Below are positions 1 through 9,668 of a stretch of 64,000 bases of DNA, one piece after another (positions within the stretch are counted from its first letter, which is position 1; the number at the start of each line of letters is the position of its first letter). This DNA is from Rhynchopus euleeides (taxonomy: Eukaryota > Euglenozoa > Diplonemea > Diplonemida > Diplonemidae), in contig OY723311.1 in NCBI GenBank assembly GCA_963210315.1, positions 1,674,001 through 1,738,000 of the forward strand. Reading direction: 5' to 3'. The translations under genes and the position numbers were made by a program. The notes under the pieces are model-generated. The model ran no database searches, was not told where the DNA came from, and saw only the letters and a list, made by a program, of their open reading frames with translations.

Positions 1-1636
1 CGGCGGCGAGCAACCCGTCGAAGTCCGCTGCCTCTGTGAGGGCCGCCAGCCCCGGGGGGACCTCGCTGCGGTAGACAGCAAACAGCGCCTCCTTCTCCCG
101 CGGCTTCGCGACGGCAGCCATCCCGCTCATCCGCTCCACCAGTTCTGCCAGCACGTCAGCTCCGGCAGGCTCCAACACCTTCTGCTGCGCTTCAACGTAG
201 CGACGCGCCCTGTTCTTGCAGTCCTCCCCTGAAAACAGGGCATCCAGCAGGGATACGAGCACGTATGACAGCACGCCACTGGCGGGGTCTGTGAAATCCC
301 CAAGTTCGACTCTTGCCAAGAACTCGAGTTTCTGCTTCTTGAGCCACTTATCAGCGGAATCCGCAGCGTTGTTGGCGATGTGGGGGATGCACGACACCCA
401 CGGGATGCCGAGTTCCGCGTCGACCTCCCTGCTTGCTGCCCCGTTTCTCCCGCCGCGATCAGAACGCACCATCATTGGGGCGCTCAGGCCCAGTTTCTCC
501 CACTCCTCCTTCAGGACCGTTGCTACAGGCGCATCAGTGAGGGGCACCACCAGCACAGCACTGAAGCTCCGTGCTGAACATACCATCGAGATCAGCTGCG
601 TTCCCAGCAGCGATCCACAGTCGTGCAGCACTGACCACCTCCGCCCCTTGAGTCGGTCTGTGATGGCCGCACGACTTTCCTCCATCACCTTGGGACTATT
701 CCTCGTCACGACGGGCCCAAGGCGTGGAACGTACCGCGGGATGGTGATGCCATTGAGAACCTCAAGGGCGGTGTGCAGCGCAGCGGGGGTGATGCCTGCG
801 TAGAGCGCAGCCTTTGTCGCCTTGAGTTCGAAGCAAGACGTGTGACGTGAAGCCAACCCAGGGATGGTCTTCTGCGCTGCCTCATCCTGGGCAGCCGCCT
901 TCGCCACCTTGTCTAGGTGCTTCCCCCCCGTGAAGTGGCCCCGCACATCAAGGGCCTGGGACCCGGGGTTCCACAGGCGGGAGCACGTCTGACAGGCGGG
1001 AACCATCTGCCCCTCTTCAAACATCCTCAGAAGGGACGCTCTGTTGATGAAACCTGCGGGTGCCTTGCCGAGCTCCACCTGTGAGCAGGTGTCGAACTCG
1101 TCGATCACATCTATCAGAGGTGCAGCAAGGTCGTAGGCCTTCACCTTCGCCTGCTCCGGAATGTTGGCGGCAGCCCCCTTCTCAGCGATCCGTGCCGATG
1201 CCGCACGCCTCTCAACTGTGGAGGGAAGGGGCTGCCGTCCCTGCGTCTGTGGCACTGTGTCACTCCCAGGCCCCTGCTGTCGATTGCGGATCCGGAACTT
1301 CGCCACAGCCTCCGCCACCTCCCCCTTTGACCGCTTCAGCTTTCTGCCCTCTTCTTGCACTTCCCCATTCGCAAGCCTCGTGTAGATGCCCAGCTCCACA
1401 GCCTCGTCGACAAGCGCCGGCTTGCGCTTCTTCCCCAGCTGCTTGGACAGCGTGTCCACCGCTTGCGTTAGAGGCGTGTCCACCTGAGCAGGCGGCTCCG
1501 CCTGAGCGGGCGGCCCTGCTGGCTCCTCCTCCTGCTCCTCGTCCGCGGGGGCAGGCTGGGGTTCAGGCTCCGGCTGCGCGGGGTCCGCCGGGGGCAGGCT
1601 GTCCATTTCCACGTCATGATCACCTGCCCCACTCAT
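1..1636 (-). CDS. BED-finger/hAT-like transposase, 3' end beyond window
   Basis: An uninterrupted minus-strand reading frame runs from an ATG at 1636 (MSGAGDHDVEMDS...) off the left edge, about 545 codons. The N-terminus is acidic and Pro/Glu-rich, followed by a basic stretch. A BED-type zinc finger lies near residues 225-255 (CQTC, then GHFTGGKH). The catalytic-core-like part has HDCGS, then VRSDRGGRNGAASR, then CIPHIANNAAD, which matches the C-x2-H signature of hAT transposases. Known family role: cut-and-paste transposition. The absence of stops suggests an intact or young copy, but the last acidic residue and the hATC dimerisation domain would lie outside the window. A frameshifted relative is in the intron at 58.8-59.8 kb. 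It is antisense to every host gene here. A domesticated gene is an alternative. Confidence 0.6.
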   Translation of the reverse strand, partial: MSGAGDHDVEMDSLPPADPAQPEPEPQPAPADEEQEEEPAGPPAQAEPPAQVDTPLTQAVDTLSKQLGKKRKPALVDEAVELGIYTRLANGEVQEEGRKLKRSKGEVAEAVAKFRIRNRQQGPGSDTVPQTQGRQPLPSTVERRAASARIAEKGAAANIPEQAKVKAYDLAAPLIDVIDEFDTCSQVELGKAPAGFINRASLLRMFEEGQMVPACQTCSRLWNPGSQALDVRGHFTGGKHLDKVAKAAAQDEAAQKTIPGLASRHTSCFELKATKAALYAGITPAALHTALEVLNGITIPRYVPRLGPVVTRNSPKVMEESRAAITDRLKGRRWSVLHDCGSLLGTQLISMVCSARSFSAVLVVPLTDAPVATVLKEEWEKLGLSAPMMVRSDRGGRNGAASREVDAELGIPWVSCIPHIANNAADSADKWLKKQKLEFLARVELGDFTDPASGVLSYVLVSLLDALFSGEDCKNRARRYVEAQQKVLEPAGADVLAELVERMSGMAAVAKPREKEALFAVYRSEVPPGLAALTEAADFDGLLAA

Positions 1637-1940
1637 GATGGCCCTGGCTTTGTGGATGATGATTGTGGCGAGGCATGTTGGGGTGGGGTTTGCGGCAAGC
1701 AGCTCATCGGCGACAGCAAGACACACTCAGGAACAGGCACAGATTGCGATCAGGAGGGATTTGTGGGGGAGAAGGTAAGCTATGAAATGCAGTCACAACA
1801 CCGTTCAGCCGCAACCGCTCTCAGTCAGTATATGTTTGCTGACGCCGTGCATTGTGTCGTACGCTGCCGGCAGGAAAAATCGTCCTGGGCCTCGTCAGGG
1901 AGTGTATCTCCAGTCAGTCAACAAGGAATATGGGGGAAAA

Positions 1941-2162
1941 ACTAAGATCTTAGCTAAGATCTTAGTAAAAAATACCAAGATCTTAGGAAAATTGAAAATT
2001 TTACAAAGATCTTTAAAAAAGCCGTTTTCCAGCCAACATCTTCGTAAAGATCTGTTGAAAACCATGTATACATGTATAATAGTTGACATGCAAGTATTAT
2101 ACATGTATAATACATGTAAAAATCGGTATTTTTACATGTAAAATTTACAAGATCCCACCGTG
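1941..2162. repeat. AT-rich palindromic block, related to 47.4-47.9 kb
   Basis: A sharp AT-rich island in GC-rich DNA. It opens with a perfect 26-bp palindrome at 1941-1966 built from AAGATCTT units. It then has ACATGTATAATA-type alternating sequence and ends with the 30 bp at 2133-2162. Those 30 bp recur exactly at 47821-47850, where they also close an AT-rich palindromic block. No coding potential. Probably the end of a repeat family or a non-autonomous element. Confidence 0.7.
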
Positions 2163-4963
2163 CTGTTCCCCCTAACCCCCCCCCCCCTACTGGGAGTCAG
2201 CGGTTCACACTCCCCATTCCCCTGTTCTGTGCAGCCCTTTCGGATGCCGCCAAACACGCATCACGAATAAAGCCCATCACCCCTGCCGTGAATCTGGCCA
2301 GCCTGGGGCTCGCCCAAGGCAGCATTGGTCCCTTTATCCTTGGAAGAGCTTTCCCTGATCACACAACTGATTAACGGGGGTCGTTTGCTCTGCTCTCCCA
2401 GGGGTGCCGACCTGGGGGTTTGGGGGTGAATTATTGTGTGGGGGTGGAGCACCCAGCTACGGAGGTGGCAAGCCAGCATCAAAAGAAAGAAGGGGAGCGG
2501 CGGGGGGGGTGAGAGAGAGAGGCGCGATTTGCTACGCGTTTGTCACCCTCTGTGTGCACAAGCATACCCACTCCTGACTCTTTTTTTGATAACCTCAATC
2601 GCCACCGGCTCTTTCTTGTTCAGGCACCTTGTTTGACCTCCAGTGGAATCGTCTTGTGTGTGATGTGTTATGCACTTTCACTTTCCTTCGGCAGGCTGGA
2701 CTGGGCGGGCAACCTAAGGGTGGGGTTGGCACGACAAGTGGGGGGAGGGGGGAGCTGACTTCGCTCCGGAGGTGCAAATCAGCGAGCCTCACTCCTCAGT
2801 CAAGTTTATGTGCCACCTTATCTCCGCCCCCAACTACCCCGCCGAAAGGACACTTTCAAGTTCGATCCATGCTGTCCCGTTCCTGTGTGTCGGACCCACC
2901 CTGTGTCGTGTGCTTCACTGATCGAAGAGAAGCAGGCTGTATCATGACTCGGTTTCTGGCATGTCGCCCGGAACTTGAGTGAAACGGGGTGTCTGGTTCT
3001 GTGTTTTGCTTTTGGCAGAATCGACCAGCTTTTCTAACTAAGAAGACTCGTGCGCAGCGTTCGGACATCCCTCCGCACGATCACATTTCATATCAAGAGA
3101 AGGCGCCAGGCCTTTTTCTCTTCTTCTCTACAGCACGTATGAAATCATCCCGCAGCCCTTTAGGTCTCCGCACAGCAACTATTTCTCCACAGTACCTTTC
3201 CCCTTCGACATTCGGGAGTGTGGCCGTTTTGCCTGGGGTCCTGTCATGTTCTCCACCCAGCACCCCGATGTATCAGTTGCATGCATACCCAGACAATACG
3301 CTTTCTGGCGATCACCTTTTGCAAGACTGCCAAAATAATTGTGTGTTGAAATCGCGTCATTTCGATCGGAGTTTTTCAGAAGAACCCGGACGAAACAATG
3401 TATCCCTGTCAAAGCACATGCAAGCCTTAGCAAAACCAACGCAAAGTCAAAATGCCGAATGGATCAGAGGGTGGTTCACGGTGGCCAGGGCATGAGGTGG
3501 GATATCCGCGTGGGGTATCACAGTGATATGTCAAACCGTGTCCCGCGCGGGACATGGCTTGGGGCTATTGGACCGTATCCCACAGGTGGTACTCCGTGCG
3601 GGATGTGTGGCCCCGAGCCAGGGGGGTCGACCAGATCCACAGGGGGCGGTCCTGTTTATCCAGGAGTTGACCCCACACGTCCAAGAAGCCATGCGTGTCG
3701 ACCCTTCCTGCAATATTAGAAAGCGGTTCAGCTGATGATATCCTGGTTGGCTTGGCTCGTTTCCCCCCCCCCCCCCCCCCCCCCGAATCCTACACAGTGT
3801 GACAATGTTCTTTATCATTCAGTCGGGAAACTGTTTATGGCGGCTGCTGTACAGCAGTTTTCCTTGCAGTCATAACGCGAAAGGATACTTCTTCCCCCAA
3901 ACACCTCACCTGGGTTTTTTTATTCCCTCAAGACTGCCCTCCTGTAGGAGCAATATTCGGACATGTTTCATCAATGGGTTCGTTTAGCTCTCTGTACGTG
4001 ACCAACCCTGTGCCGGCACACGGCAGGCACACATCGGATGTTTGGCCGATTCCCGGGACTTACATGCTAATCGAAACCTGGGAACCCTGCGAATAATGAC
4101 GTCCCTCGGCTCGGGTGCCCCTTCTCTCTGTCAAAATTGTCAGTTTTCCGCCTTATTATTTATGTCAGGCGATTCTGCACTTTTCGAGTGAAGACCCCAG
4201 AGTGAGCTGTGTTCATGGGGAGCTGTGCCGCGGCCTCGCATAAAGTTTCGCTCACTGTTCTGCGGGGAGCGACGCCGTGAGTGTCGTCGGCTGATGCTTT
4301 GCGCATTCTGCAACACGCACGACACGCAAGACCCAACGAGGCCCTCAGGGAAAACCCACACAGAGACATTCGCTGTGGCATGCGTTGGGATCAAGCAAGC
4401 TTCTCTCTCTGAAGTGGGAACGCCTTCACATATCATAACATTGGTGTCAGCATGAAGGGTCATGCTTCGTGATACGGCGTTCTGAATGGCGGCTGTTAAT
4501 GGGTTTTCGGAGGGTGGTGTGCGTGGTGGGGTGGGGTGGGAGGGGGATATCAACGTCGTCTCTCGCCTTCTCCAGTCACGTCTCCGTGTCATATGGTTTT
4601 TCGGATTCTGCTCATTGCATAAAACACAACACGAAATGCGAGAAGCAACAAATGCATTCCCCAAGTTGAAGTGCGGGTGCTGAAATATTTTTGAGTCTTC
4701 TCTTCGAAACCCACACACAGCCGTTCGCAGATCTGCCAGCCAGCACAAGCGTTTCGCACAAATGAGTGCATCTATTGTGACGGTACGGCATCCCTGGGTC
4801 CTGGCTCGGCTCGTTTTGTTGTCCCCAAGTTACCCAACCATCCACGTGCGCGGGTCATTCTGGGATGACCTTTTTGCACAACAGCCTTCTATCATCGTGC
4901 GTGCACGTCGCCTTGTTGGTCCGAGCCAGGCCTAAAGATTGCTGTTCTCCGGATGCCTCTAGA
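2163..4963. other. No convincing gene; intergenic
   Basis: Open frames here are short, occur in all frames and lack the strong GC-ending codon bias of the real genes. A 22-base poly-C run lies at 3763-3784. I see no tRNA, domain or element end. Confidence 0.6.
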
Positions 4964-5096
4964 GGGGTCTCCGCTACAGTGCCGAAACCCCTATTATGCA
5001 GACTTTCTTCTTTTGTGAATTCCACTGTCGGTCCACACATTAAAGGGCAGTGCCGAGCCAACTTTTGCCAAGCACTTGCCGGTAGCGAAGACCCCC
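4964..5096. repeat. MITE-like element, GGGGGTCTTCGCTAC family (copy 1)
   Basis: The left end reads GGGGTCTCCGCTAC and the right end GTAGCGAAGACCCCC, so the termini are imperfect inverted repeats about 133 bp apart. The same termini bound the elements at 5935-6156 and 26209-26317. No coding potential. Confidence 0.6.
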
Positions 5097-5934
5097 AGGA
5101 GGAGAACTATGGCATTCAAATATGGCAGCCCACACTCTCGTTTGCAGACAGAGCGTTGAATTGGGCCTGGCCCGTACAATTGAGGTTTTCTACACAGCGA
5201 CATTGGCACAGGCCCCCGACTGTGCAGTGCATCCGCCCCTCCCTCCCTGCGGGACGAATGCACCCATCGATGCGACGCCATGTTCTTTGTTGTTCCCTAC
5301 ACAGGAAGGCCGGATCTCCCCCAAAAAAGATCGGGTCTTTGATATCTGGCAGAGCCGAACAACAGTGCCACCAAGAGGGGGGGGGGCCTTGGGGGGATCG
5401 GTTCTCGAGGGGGGGGGGGTGGTGGCGGCATGTGGTTCTGGGCGCTGACAGTTCATCGATGTCAGTCAGCTAGTAGCTGATGGATATTATTATTTGATCC
5501 CTCATCACACCCACCCACCCACCCACCCACCACACACCCTTCCACATTTGCGATTCATTTTCTTTCTGGGCATACTTTCGGGTTTTCCTGTCTTGTGGTT
5601 TCTCTTCAGTCTGTTGTCTCTCCCCTCCCCTCTCCCCCGAAACACAGTGCTTTTTTACACTGGTCCTTACACCCGCTTCCGAATCGCTGGGTGTCACGTG
5701 GCGTTGCATGAGTGCACGGAGTCAGTGGGGGTCACGAATCCGCACAGGGTTTTGCCCCCACTCAAAGGCCTGCTCAGAACGCACGTGATGATGTGTCTCT
5801 TTTCTTCTTCCCCAAGCAACAGTTCACAAGACCCGCAGTGAGCAAGCAGCTCTGCTTGCAAGCTTGCAAAGGGGGGAGAGGGTGGAAGGTGGTGTCAGTG
5901 TGTGCAGTGGTCGCTCGAGGCACCCCTACACTAT
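5097..5934. other. Intergenic with (CCCA)n microsatellite
   Basis: A (CCCA)n tract lies at about 5507-5531, and G-runs lie near 5380-5420. Nothing coding is convincing. Confidence 0.6.
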
Positions 5935-6156
5935 GGGGGTCTTCGCTGGCCGTTATCCTTCGTCAATCTCTTCGTCAGTTTTCAGCCAATTCAACGGCAA
6001 ATTCACCAAAATGCACTGACGATCGTATTGCAATTTGGGTTAGCGTGCTGGCATCGCAGTGTGGCCCCGAGGGTCCACACCGAGAGAAAACGGCCCCGCT
6101 ATCCTACTCTTGCTTTACGTGACACCACTGACGATCACCCCGTAGCGAAGACCCCC
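5935..6156. repeat. MITE-like element, GGGGGTCTTCGCTAC family (copy 2)
   Basis: The termini GGGGGTCTTCGCT and GTAGCGAAGACCCCC are inverted. The three bases outside each end are both TAT (5932-5934 and 6157-6159), which looks like a 3-bp target-site duplication. About 222 bp, non-coding. Confidence 0.65.
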
Positions 6157-6682
6157 TATTAGCTTTGCACAAACAGAGGAACGAGTTGTTGGCACAGCGG
6201 AGGCCGCTCTCTCGACAGCAAGGAGGGCTCTGTTGTGCGCAATGCACTCGTGACAACAAGAATGACGGATATGCAGAGCGGCGCGGTGCCTACCTCTGGG
6301 CTTGAAGGGTGGTGGGGTTACTGTCCTGCCCCTCCCTTCCCCCAGGTGACACCGACGCGTTCCAAACGAATATACCGTATGTGGTGCCCCTGATTTACCC
6401 CTTTTTCACTACGCACAAACTACGCAATCTGGGGGGGGGTCTCGCTTTTTGGTCCCCCCCCCAGTTTTTTTGGTCCCCCTTTCTGTGTGGCTACTGAGAC
6501 AGGACTGGAGGCACTGCGCTGACCGAGCAAAAAATTATTGCCAGAACTCACTATACACCGTACGAAAGAACGCACGACATGTGGGGCGGGACTCCAGAAA
6601 CACCTGGGCAAGGTTGCCCCATGCCCAGAAACACCTGAGAAGGAAGTGAGTTCCAGGAGCCGCGTAGAACACCCTCGAGATT

Positions 6683-7000
6683 GTGAATGATGATACGATC
6701 ACAGCCTTCAGGGCGATGCGAGGTGCCACCCTGAAGGTGGCCCTTGACATCAAGGAGAGCGTCGGCCGAGGGGTCGACGAAAAGCTGAAGAAGGCGCTAC
6801 TGGCACTGGATCCCGCGGGGTATACGGAGGTCACCGCCACACAGGCAACCTCCGCTGACAACGTCCAGGAGACGTTATCCGAGGGGATCACAACGGCACT
6901 AGAGATCTGTGTCACGGGATCCAGGCGCCCACTCTCCCTCGACGGTCTGGGGATTGTTGTTGGGTATGGTGTCGTTTCCTGCAGCTGCAAAAAAGCGTAG
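6683..7000 (+). CDS. ORF1 of the 999-bp element, unknown
   Basis: This 105-codon frame (NDDTITAFRAMRG...) is conserved in the inverted copy at 54451-54768 with one visible substitution (AMRG/ALRG). There is no ATG in frame: the frame opens after a TAG at about 6668, which could also serve as a splice acceptor. The product has a helical, charged middle (VALDIKESVGRGVDEKLKKAL) and a C-terminal SCSCKKA. No known domain recognised. It may be the 5' part of one gene with the next frame, split by a frameshifting tandem repeat at 7021-7117. Confidence 0.4.
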   Translation: MNDDTITAFRAMRGATLKVALDIKESVGRGVDEKLKKALLALDPAGYTEVTATQATSADNVQETLSEGITTALEICVTGSRRPLSLDGLGIVVGYGVVSCSCKKA

Positions 7001-7020
7001 CAACTGTGCTTCCTTCTTCC

Positions 7021-7117
7021 TTAATGATGCGTTGACGCTTCCACCCGGAGGAGCTGAAGCAGGCACCGCTTAATGATGCGTTGATGCTTCCACCCGACGA
7101 GCTGAAGCAGGCACCGC
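7021..7117. repeat. 49/48-bp tandem duplication inside the 999-bp element
   Basis: Two adjacent units, TTAATGATGCGTTGA... at 7021-7069 and again at 7070-7117, differ by a substitution and a 1-bp length change. The odd unit length shifts the frame between the two ORFs of the element. The same structure is in the copy at 54 kb. Confidence 0.75.
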
Positions 7118-7287
7118 GCCAAAGGGCACCCCCAAAGAGACCTGCAAAGACTGCGTCGAAACCCGCACCGAAGGCTGCCAGCGCTGCAGCACCTGAAGAA
7201 CCTGCAGCACCTGCAGCACCTGAAGCGCCTGCACCCTCACTGACCCCGGAACAGCAAGAACTCCTTGAGTTTGGGGTCCCGGCATAG
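7084..7287 (+). CDS. ORF2 of the 999-bp element, Ala/Pro-rich
   Basis: 67 codons from ATG 7084, basic then Ala/Pro-rich, ending SLTPEQQELLEFGVPA. Present in both copies of the element. Low complexity prevents a functional call. It may be the C-terminal part of ORF1 after frame loss. Confidence 0.35.
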   Translation: MLPPDELKQAPRQRAPPKRPAKTASKPAPKAASAAAPEEPAAPAAPEAPAPSLTPEQQELLEFGVPA

Positions 7288-8021
7288 AGACAGAGAATGG
7301 CTGAGTAAATCAAAAAATGAGACCCCCCCCCCCTTTTCACTACGCACAAACTACGCAATATGGGGTCGTCAGGGGCACCAATAGTATGCGTAAATATTTT
7401 GGAACGTAAATATTATGGAACGTAAATATTTTGGAACGCTGGTGGGTTGGCGTTCCAGATTTTTTTCGTTCCATAATATTTACAGGGCTTTCTGCGACTC
7501 GGGGACTTGGACCAGGTGATCGGACGGCATACAGAGTCCCTGACGGGACCTACTCGTGCACTTTTCGCGCGATTCCTGACGCAAGCCGTCCTCACCACCG
7601 AGTCCCCAACTGGCCCTGTAAATATTATGGAACGTAAATATTATGGAACGGACCGGCCAAAAATGGGCCCGTTCCATAATATTTACGTTCCATAATATTT
7701 ACGTATACGGTATCACGTGTTGTGGTGGTGCGCACACTCCGTGTGGCTATTGAAGAAGGATGGGGGTGTGGGGTGGGGTGAATAGGCTTTTCACACCCGT
7801 GTCACTTCTTCCACCTGTTGGTGAGAGGAGGTGGGTGGGGAGCACTATATTCTTCTCACTTATCCGGGGGAGGGGGGTTCCCCCTGTTTGCAAGCATGTT
7901 TGGCAGCAGCGAGATGTTTGCATCACCGAGCACCCCCCGCCTCCCCTTTTGGCTCGACTGTTGTCTCGACCGTGGGTCCCCATACACTCAAGCACAATTT
8001 TCATCTCTTTTTTTTCTTTTT

Positions 8022-8157
8022 CCGCACACTCGTGTAAGCAGAAAGTCACCCACCACAGCAAGCATCCAAACGTGCTCTATACACTAACCCCACCCTTCAT
8101 CAACATCAGGGTGTGATTATCATTTCAGGGTTTGTGTGTAGAAGCGTCAACGCAATG
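8022..8157. repeat. Diverged copy of the GAAAGCGCCC short repeat
   Basis: CACACTCGTGT, then AAACGTGCTCTATACACTAA, then GTGTAGAAGCGTCAACGCAA appear in the same order and spacing as in the three close copies at 46, 51.5 and 52.3 kb. There are many substitutions, and the right terminus is lost in G-runs. Confidence 0.6.
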
Positions 8158-8726
8158 AGGGGGGGGGGGGAGGGGAGGGCTTCAAAAAAAGCAACACTTC
8201 CGAAGAAAGCTTGCACGAACCCGCCTTGCGGGCGACGGGAGGGATATCCCCGACCCACCCACTCCCCCTCCCCTATTTGCCAGTAATTCAAACCAAAAAT
8301 ACTGAGTGACCCCCACCCCCCCCTCCCCCCTTCCCACCCTGTGCCCTTGCTGGTGCCCAAGCTGTGCGCCAGCCTGCCGCACACAGGTCGGAGATCGGGG
8401 GGGGGGTGGGGTGTGAGAGGGGGAGGGGGAGGGGGGGGGGTGGGCCTGGCTATATGCTTCCCGGTATCACCAATGACCACCACCACCACCACCACCACCA
8501 CCACCCCCCTCTGATATTTGCCTTGCATGCGTAACGAGTGACGGAGAGAAGTTAACTCTCTCTCCGTGTGCACATTTCTTCTACATCAGGACCCCCTCCC
8601 GCTTCCCCCCGCCCCTCCCCCCCCACGATATTGTGGACATCTGGGTGTGGGGGTGGGAGTTGTGTTGTTGCCTCCGAACAGAACTTTGCAGAAAGAAGCG
8701 ATCTGTAAAAAAAATCCCCCCCCCCC

Positions 8727-8790
8727 CACAACCTGCATAACGAGTGAAGGGAGATCATTCTTGTGCTTCCTTCTACTTCTATTTCAATAC
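8727..8790. repeat. Dispersed 64-bp block shared with 47949-48014
   Basis: The core AACGAGTGAAGGGAGATCAT and the following TTCCTT and ACTTCTATTTCA segments recur at 47949-48014 in the same orientation with a few substitutions. Confidence 0.6.
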
Positions 8791-9668
8791 CCACCCACCC
8801 CACCCCCTCCACTCCTGGAGAAACAAAAAAAAACCAAAAACTGTCAGCACCCAAACCCGACACAGAACAGAAGGCATCCCCTCCTCCACCCTCCGCCCCC
8901 AATGCCCCGTGCACCTTCGGGTAGAGATCGCACACTTTGCTGATCGGTCTATTGTCTGAAGATGAGAGGGGGGGCGGTGTTTAGTCGGGGGAGGGAGGTG
9001 TCATAGTAGTGGTGGTGAGGGGGGGTTCCCCCGAGGGACAGCCCCAGGCCGGCAGGACGCGCACAGTCACCAAGGGGTGTGTCCTAATAAAGTTACCGGG
9101 GCTGTCCCCTTCTCGGGGGCGTGTTCTTTCCGAAAGGAGTGCGATGCTGCACATATGGGTTGTGGTGGTGGGGAACAGACAAAGCAGAACAATCGGCGCT
9201 ACCGCCAAAAGGCATAGGCCCTGACGCCTCCTCCATTGCATCGCCCCACCAGCCCGCCCTGCCCCTCCACACCTACCCATGCCCTCCCCCCCCCATGATT
9301 TGCGGGTGCCTGAGACAGACTTTCACTTTTGCACATGACACACTTGTGTGGTACGGGAAATGCTACAGAGACGCGAAGGACTCGGTACTGCTTACTGGCC
9401 TCTGACTCATGATCACTTCTGTTTCGTGCTCCACCTATTGGTGGAAGCGTCCAATGCAACTCTCAGTAGAGGCCAAAGAGTATCTTGTAGTATTTTCGGG
9501 CATCACGCTGTGATATCATGCAGGGAGGGGGCAGCACAGCAGCAACGGCCACCCACCCTCACCCCGCCCCGCCACAGGTAACCTACCCCTTTGCCCGCAG
9601 GTTATTTTTATCTGCCCCCCTTCGGCAGCAACACAGGGGGCTGCATATCCAATCTGCACACAGAAGCA

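Larger units (their letters stand above)
6382..7380 (+). mobile_element. 999-bp element, copy 1 (TGGTGCCCCTGA termini)
   Basis: It begins TGGTGCCCCTGA and ends with the inverse, TCAGGGGCACCA. A near-identical copy of exactly the same length lies inverted at 54071-55069. Just inside each end is a stretch of about 30 bp containing CACTACGCACAAACTACGC, and these two stretches are in direct, not inverted, orientation. Two small frames are carried (6683-7000 and 7084-7287). The flank here is less clean than at copy 2: GTATG on the left and ATAGTATG on the right. Superfamily not recognised. Confidence 0.75.
6372..7713. mobile_element. Palindromic element with GTAAATATTATGGAACG repeats, interrupted by the 999-bp element
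   Basis: The right end (7618-7713) folds on itself through inverted copies of GTAAATATTATGGAACG. The left part (7384-7440) carries three direct copies of the same unit, with the inverted unit following by 7500. The outer end ATACCGTATG at 6372-6381 is the inverse of the right end at 7704-7713, allowing one mismatch. The 999-bp element at 6382-7380 therefore sits inside the left terminal repeat. Without it the element is about 340 bp, has no gene and resembles a foldback or MITE-type repeat. Confidence 0.6.
7714..9668. other. Intergenic, repeat remnants and homopolymers
   Basis: Rich in G- and C-runs, with no credible gene. It includes a diverged short-repeat copy (8022-8157), an (ACC)n tract (about 8475-8504) and a 64-bp block at 8727-8790 shared with 47949-48014. 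The end (9580-9600) is pyrimidine-rich and closes in GCAG, a plausible trans-splice acceptor for the gene at 9669. Confidence 0.6.

Noticed and set aside
4140..5473. Two 202-codon frames on opposite strands
   Set aside because: No codon bias, no domain, and the second runs across a MITE-like element. Chance frames.
9591..9668. Upstream extension of the cyclase-homology frame
   Set aside because: It begins at TTG and spans a likely splice acceptor (CCCGCAG). ATG 9669 directly precedes the membrane anchor.
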